The notes beneath the pieces are model-generated. The model had not been told where the DNA came from. It did not search any database and was given only the letters and a program-made list of their open reading frames with translations. From Nocardioides agariphilus (GTDB taxonomy: Bacteria > Actinomycetota > Actinomycetes > Propionibacteriales > Nocardioidaceae): DNA of 64,000 nt. The stretch covers positions 62,001 through 126,000 of the forward strand of contig NZ_JADKPO010000012.1 of assembly GCF_015352445.1 (NCBI RefSeq), given 5' to 3'. Of the stretch, positions 59,693-64,000 are shown piece after piece (position 1 is the first letter of the stretch; every line of letters begins with the position of its first letter). The translations under genes were made by a program, and so were the position numbers.

Positions 59693-62464
59693 ATGATGGA
59701 CTCATCGCCCGGACTGATCGGGCGGGACGCTGAGGTCGAACGGGCCACGACGGCCCTGGCCGCTGCTGCGTCCGGTGCCCCGCGGGTGCTGCTCGTCGGC
59801 GGTGACGCCGGCATCGGCAAGACCTCGTTCGTCAACCAGGTTGCCGATCTCGCCGGCGGTCAGGCATTCACGATCCTTGCCGGCCACTGCCTCGACATCG
59901 ATGACGGTTCCAGGTTGGGGCCAGTCCGTGAGGCACTGCGGCGCGCGATGCCCGAGCTGGCCGCTACCACTGACGACGTGTCCGTGGACAAGCTGGCTGC
60001 CGCAGTCTCGGAGCTCGCCGGTGACGAGCCGTTGCTGCTGGTGATCGAGGACCTGCACTGGGCCGACGCGGCCACGATCGACTTCGTCACTTCGGTTGCC
60101 CGCACCGCCACCGGCCGGCTGTGCCTGGTGCTCACCTATCGCGCCGACGAGATCAACAGGCGGCATCCGTTCCGTCAGGCACTGGCTGACCTGGCCAAGG
60201 CACCAGGCGTGCAACGGCTCCCGCTTGCGTCGCTCGACGCCGAGCAGGTCAGGGCGCTCGTCGCCCGTGCCGGCATCGACGACGCTGGGCTTGCGGACGC
60301 CGTGCACGCCCGCTCGGAGGGCAACCCGCTGTACGCCGAGGAGCTGCTCGCAGCGGGCAGCGACCGGATCCCGGAGCAGCTCAGCGACCTCCTGCTGTCG
60401 CGAGTGGATTCGCTGTCCGACGGGGCGCGCGGCGTGCTGCGGCTGGCCTCTGCCCACGGCACCCGGTTGTGGCCCGAGCTGCTGACCGAGGCCAGCGGTC
60501 TCGACTCGGCCGGCCTGGACGACGTACTGCGCGAGGCCATCGACGCCAACGTCGTCAGACGGGTCGGCGAGCACCTGGACTTCCGTCATGGCCTGCTGCG
60601 CGAGGCGGTCTACGACGACCTGCTGCCGGGTGAGCGAACCGAAGCGCATCGGCGACTCGCGGAGGGCATCGATCGGCTGGCCGGTGACGAGGCGAGTCTG
60701 CCGGTGTTGGGCCTGCTGTCCCATCACTGGTACGCAGCGCGTGACGTGCAGGCAGCTTTCGACGCATCGCTGCGCGCCGGGCAGATGGCCTGGGAGCAGG
60801 CCTTGCTCGACACGGCGACGCCGCTCACACGTGCGCTCGAGCTCTACGACCAGGTGCCCAGTCCCGGCATCCACAAGGCCGACCTCCTGCGGATGCTGGC
60901 CTCAGGGGTCGAATGGGCCTTCGACCGGGAGCGCTCGCGGGAGCTGATAGCGGAGGCCCTGGACCTCGTCGAGGGGACGGACGACCCGCTGCTTGCGGCG
61001 CGCATCTACACGTCGTACGCGGTGCGTTCGCTCGAGATCGAAGGTGGGCCGACCCACGAGGAGGCGCTGGGGCGAGCCATTGAGGGACTTCGCGGACAAC
61101 CGACCGAGGAGCTCGTGAAGGCCTTCAGCACCCTGGCCGGCATCCACATGCGCCATGAGCGGATGGTCGCCGCAGACACGGCTCTGCGCCAGGCGCTGGA
61201 GATCGCGGGCACCTTGGAGGTTCCGAGGGAGGAGGCAGACACCTGGCGTGCGCGCGGCTGGTGCGCGATGTGGCTCGGTGATCTGCCAGGGGCGGCGAGC
61301 TACTTCGCCAAGGCACAGAAGATCTGCCGGCGCATCGGGATGGGCGGAGGCGAACTGCTGTGTGAGCTCGGTGTCGTGATGATCGAGCTCGCAGGTCTCG
61401 ACCCGATGCGTGGCCTCGTGCGTGCTCAGGAGGTGCAACGTCGCGCGCGCGACGGGTCGCCCGACCTCGTGGCAATGGCCGCTCTGGAACGAGCGACCGG
61501 CCTCCTCAGCCTGGGTCGCTTCACGGACGCGGAGCTGGCCATCGGCGAGGCCGTTGACTCAGGCGGGATCCCCAGCGACGACTACCTGCTGCTGGTGCCA
61601 CGCGCGCGGCTGCACCTGTTGCGCGACGAAACTGCGGCCGCACTCGACCTGGAGCGCCTGCGGATGGCGGGCTTCTCGCCGGTTGCCTCAGTGCCCAACT
61701 ACGAGTGGACGCTCATGCACGTCCAGGTGCTGCTGGCCAACGGACTCGTGGCCGAGGCGCTGGAACGCTCGGCCGAGTGGCTGACCCTCTTCGAGCACTC
61801 GGACGGGATCGTCGGTCGCGGACCGGTCGTCCACGGCGCCTACCTTGCCGTCGAGGCCGGACGTCGTGCAGGGCTTGCCCAGGCCGAGGAGGTACTGGTT
61901 CAGGCAGACCGCTTCCTGGCGACCTACGACGGCGCGTTGCCGGTCGAGGGCCAGCGTTCGTTCCTGGGCTACAGCACCCCGTGCGCTGTCGCACTGCGAG
62001 CCGAGCTCCACGGTGAGCCGGCCGCTGACCTGTGGCGGGCGGCGTACGCCGCGGCCGCCCACGTGGGTCCGGGTCTTGCGCTGCCGATCCGGCTCCGGTT
62101 GGTGCAGTCGCTGCTCGTCGGAGGTGAGCGCGACGAGCCTCGCACCGCGTTGCCCGAGATCGTCGACGAAGCCAGGGCCATGGGAGCGCAGGGTGTCGTC
62201 GACGACGCGCTCAAGCTGGCGCGCCGCCATCGCATCCCGGTCGCAGGTGACGATCGGCCGCACCGGCTGGACATCCTGACCGCCCGTGAGCGTGAGGTGC
62301 TCGACGTACTTGCGACGGGTGCGACGAACCGAGCGATTGCGGCGCGCTTGTTCATCAGCGAGAAGACCGTCTCGGTCCATGTCACCAACCTCCTCGCCAA
62401 GCTGGGTGTCACCAACCGGACCGAGGCTGCGGCGGTGGCGCGCGATCTGGCGGTGGTCGAGTGA
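59693..62464 (+). CDS. LAL-type LuxR family regulator 2
   Basis: 923-aa paralogue of LAL regulator 1. Walker A GGDAGIGKT at about residues 36-44, Walker B LLLVIEDLHWAD, a conserved DFRHGLLREAVYDDLLPGER segment, TPR-like middle, and the C-terminal HTH LTAREREVLDVLATGATN with RLFISEKTVSVHVTNLL. ATG at 59693 has a G-rich ribosome site; GTG at 59666 is an alternative. No copy of the shared motif lies upstream. Its stop overlaps the third LAL gene (GTGA). Confidence 0.9.
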   Translation: MMDSSPGLIGRDAEVERATTALAAAASGAPRVLLVGGDAGIGKTSFVNQVADLAGGQAFTILAGHCLDIDDGSRLGPVREALRRAMPELAATTDDVSVDKLAAAVSELAGDEPLLLVIEDLHWADAATIDFVTSVARTATGRLCLVLTYRADEINRRHPFRQALADLAKAPGVQRLPLASLDAEQVRALVARAGIDDAGLADAVHARSEGNPLYAEELLAAGSDRIPEQLSDLLLSRVDSLSDGARGVLRLASAHGTRLWPELLTEASGLDSAGLDDVLREAIDANVVRRVGEHLDFRHGLLREAVYDDLLPGERTEAHRRLAEGIDRLAGDEASLPVLGLLSHHWYAARDVQAAFDASLRAGQMAWEQALLDTATPLTRALELYDQVPSPGIHKADLLRMLASGVEWAFDRERSRELIAEALDLVEGTDDPLLAARIYTSYAVRSLEIEGGPTHEEALGRAIEGLRGQPTEELVKAFSTLAGIHMRHERMVAADTALRQALEIAGTLEVPREEADTWRARGWCAMWLGDLPGAASYFAKAQKICRRIGMGGGELLCELGVVMIELAGLDPMRGLVRAQEVQRRARDGSPDLVAMAALERATGLLSLGRFTDAELAIGEAVDSGGIPSDDYLLLVPRARLHLLRDETAAALDLERLRMAGFSPVASVPNYEWTLMHVQVLLANGLVAEALERSAEWLTLFEHSDGIVGRGPVVHGAYLAVEAGRRAGLAQAEEVLVQADRFLATYDGALPVEGQRSFLGYSTPCAVALRAELHGEPAADLWRAAYAAAAHVGPGLALPIRLRLVQSLLVGGERDEPRTALPEIVDEARAMGAQGVVDDALKLARRHRIPVAGDDRPHRLDILTAREREVLDVLATGATNRAIAARLFISEKTVSVHVTNLLAKLGVTNRTEAAAVARDLAVVE

Positions 62465-64000
62465 GGCAGATGTTCGGACGGGACCGCGAGCTCGCCGAGG
62501 CGACGGCAGCGCTGGAGGCCGCAGCCAGAGGTCAGCCTCGGGTGCTGCTGGTGGGCGGGGATGCGGGGATCGGCAAGACCACGTTGACCACAGCCATCGC
62601 CGAGCAGGCGGCGGGACTGGGCTTCACGGTGCTGGTCGGTCACTGCCTGGACATCGCTGATGGAGTGGCTCTCCGAGCGGTGCGTGAGGCGTTGCGCCAG
62701 GCAGTTCTCGCCCGAGCTGACGACGAGCTGCCCCCAGTCACGCGTCGGTTGGCGCCGTACCTGCGAGGTGAGACTGACCAAGGGAGCGTCGACGAGCTGG
62801 GCACCGTGGTCGGCGAGCTCGCCGCGCAGAGCCCGGTGCTGCTGGTGCTCGAGGACCTGCACTGGGCTGACCGTTCGACCATTGACCTTGCAACAGCGCT
62901 TTCCCGCACTGCGCGTGGTCCGCTCTGCCTGCTACTGACCTACCGGGCCGACGAGATCAACCGTCATCACCAGTTCTCCGGCGCCGTGGCCGAGATGGGG
63001 CGGGGGCCGGGGGCTGTCCGACTCGAGCTGCATGCACTCGACGAGCGGAGCATCTCCGAGATCGTGCGTAGCCGCGGGATCGACGACGACGCAGCGTCGC
63101 AGCAGGTCGTCGAGCGCAGCGAGGGGAATCCGTTGTACGCCGAGGAGCTGCTGGCTGCCGGTCCCGGCGGGCTCCCCGAGCAGCTGGGTGCGCTGATGCT
63201 CGCGCGCGTGGATGCACTCAGCGACACCACCCGCGGCCTGCTGCGACTGGCCTCAGCCAACGGGAGCCGGCTCGACGCCGAGCTGATGTGTCACGTCACC
63301 GGGCTCGACGCGGCTGCCGTGGACGCGAGCCTGCGCGAGGCATTGGCGGCCAACGTCGTCACACATGTCGGCAGCCACCTGGACTTCCGGCACGGTCTGC
63401 TGCGCGAGGCGGTCTACGGAGATCTCATGCCCGGAGAGCGCACTGAGGCCCATCGGCTGATAGCTGAGGCCGTGGAACGGAGATCAGAAGCCGACGCGTC
63501 TCTCTCCGATCTGGGTGTGGTGGCGTTTCACTGGCACGCCGCACGCGACTTACGGCGGGCCTATCAGGCCTCAGTGCGAGCCGGACTCGCGGCGCACAAG
63601 CTGGGGCTACGGGATGGGATCGCCCACCTGGAGCGGGCCCTCGAGCTGTATGACCGCGTCCCCCACGACGCAGGGCCGGTGCGGGCCGAGCTGCTGGCCG
63701 TCCTCGCACTGTTGCACCATCGCTGCTCGGAGTGGGACCGGAGCCGTGTGCTCATCGCCAAGGCGCTGGACGCTCTGACCGAGACCTCCGACCCGCACGC
63801 AGCAGCCCGCGTCTACACGACGTACGTCTATACCGACTTCGAGCTGGAGGGGTACGTCGGTCAGGAGGAAGCGCTGGACCTGGCGATCGCAGGGCTCGGC
63901 GACCAGCTGACCCGGGAGCTCGCCGAGGCGATGTCCATGCGAGCCGAGCTGATGATGCGTCTAGAACGGCTGCGCGAGGGCGAGGAGTTGGCGCCGCGGG
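62461..64000 (+). CDS. LAL-type LuxR family regulator 3, 3' end beyond window
   Basis: 513 complete codons of another paralogue: GTG start by overlap, Walker A GGDAGIGKT, Walker B VLLVLEDLHWADRST, RSEGNPLYAEELLAAG, and the same DFRHGLLREAVYGDLMPGER segment. The C-terminal HTH is expected past the right edge but cannot be seen. Tandem, coupled LAL genes suggest a recent duplication or a hetero-oligomeric sensor pair. Confidence 0.88.
   Translation, partial: MRQMFGRDRELAEATAALEAAARGQPRVLLVGGDAGIGKTTLTTAIAEQAAGLGFTVLVGHCLDIADGVALRAVREALRQAVLARADDELPPVTRRLAPYLRGETDQGSVDELGTVVGELAAQSPVLLVLEDLHWADRSTIDLATALSRTARGPLCLLLTYRADEINRHHQFSGAVAEMGRGPGAVRLELHALDERSISEIVRSRGIDDDAASQQVVERSEGNPLYAEELLAAGPGGLPEQLGALMLARVDALSDTTRGLLRLASANGSRLDAELMCHVTGLDAAAVDASLREALAANVVTHVGSHLDFRHGLLREAVYGDLMPGERTEAHRLIAEAVERRSEADASLSDLGVVAFHWHAARDLRRAYQASVRAGLAAHKLGLRDGIAHLERALELYDRVPHDAGPVRAELLAVLALLHHRCSEWDRSRVLIAKALDALTETSDPHAAARVYTTYVYTDFELEGYVGQEEALDLAIAGLGDQLTRELAEAMSMRAELMMRLERLREGEELAPR

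Overview
The window reads as chromosomal DNA of a high-GC actinobacterium of the Nocardioides/Nocardioidaceae type. The evidence is very high G+C at third codon positions, many GTG starts and 4-bp ATGA/GTGA overlaps, a Rex-hemACDB cluster, menaquinone genes, a system II cytochrome c maturation operon, a 14-subunit complex I operon, a DUF222-HNH gene, and dense intergenic palindromic repeats of the kind common in that family. No tRNA, rRNA, CRISPR, prophage or insertion sequence was recognised.

Layout. 1-2.8 kb: partial HAD-IB phosphatase (-), a degenerate adenylate-forming enzyme (+) and a glutaredoxin-like protein (+). 2.8-8.6 kb: redox sensor rex with hemA-hemC-hemD-hemB, preceded by a Rex operator. 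8.7-9.9 kb: secreted lytic transglycosylase (-). 10.1-17.8 kb: hemL, a histidine phosphatase, then tlpA-ccdA-resB-ccsB and a sulfatase lipoprotein. 17.8-24.4 kb: small membrane proteins, menA with an MFS exporter (-), and menE-menC-menD (+). 24.4-34.1 kb: accessory genes, including an AraC-DinB fusion, a Na+/H+ antiporter with a UBP-type zinc finger, a LysE exporter, a CarH/LitR-like B12 photoreceptor candidate, an MBL-fold protein, menF, small secreted or Cys-rich proteins and an L,D-transpeptidase. 34.3-51.8 kb: menG, then nuoABCDEFGHIJKLMN translationally coupled to a polyprenyl diphosphate synthase. 51.8-64 kb: two small basic peptide genes, three large LAL-type LuxR regulators, a DUF222-HNH protein, a pentapeptide/DinB protein, RarD and a small secreted protein.

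How it works together. Most of the window builds the respiratory chain: haem (hemA, C, D, B, L), cytochrome c assembly, menaquinone head group (menA, C, D, E, F, G), menaquinone side chain (polyprenyl synthase) and NADH dehydrogenase. Rex-like operators lie before both rex-hem and nuoA, and a CRP-like site lies before nuoA, so NADH/NAD+ ratio and probably cyclic-nucleotide signalling are expected to tune the supply.

Most unusual signals. (1) A ~42-bp motif with invariant spacing lies upstream of two paralogous small peptide genes and of the adjacent LAL regulator. (2) Two related insertions sit exactly at ATGA stop/start junctions (rex/hemA and nuoF/nuoG); each duplicates ATGA and carries a short open frame that would keep translation coupled. 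(3) Dispersed palindromic repeats supply the C-termini or stop codons of hemC, nuoE, menA and a small membrane gene, and a second repeat enters menD, nuoG and nuoH. (4) A paired-palindrome family has TGTAACGCGGGGTTA ends. (5) About 17 genes appear leaderless, with a TANNNT box 6-7 nt before the start codon.
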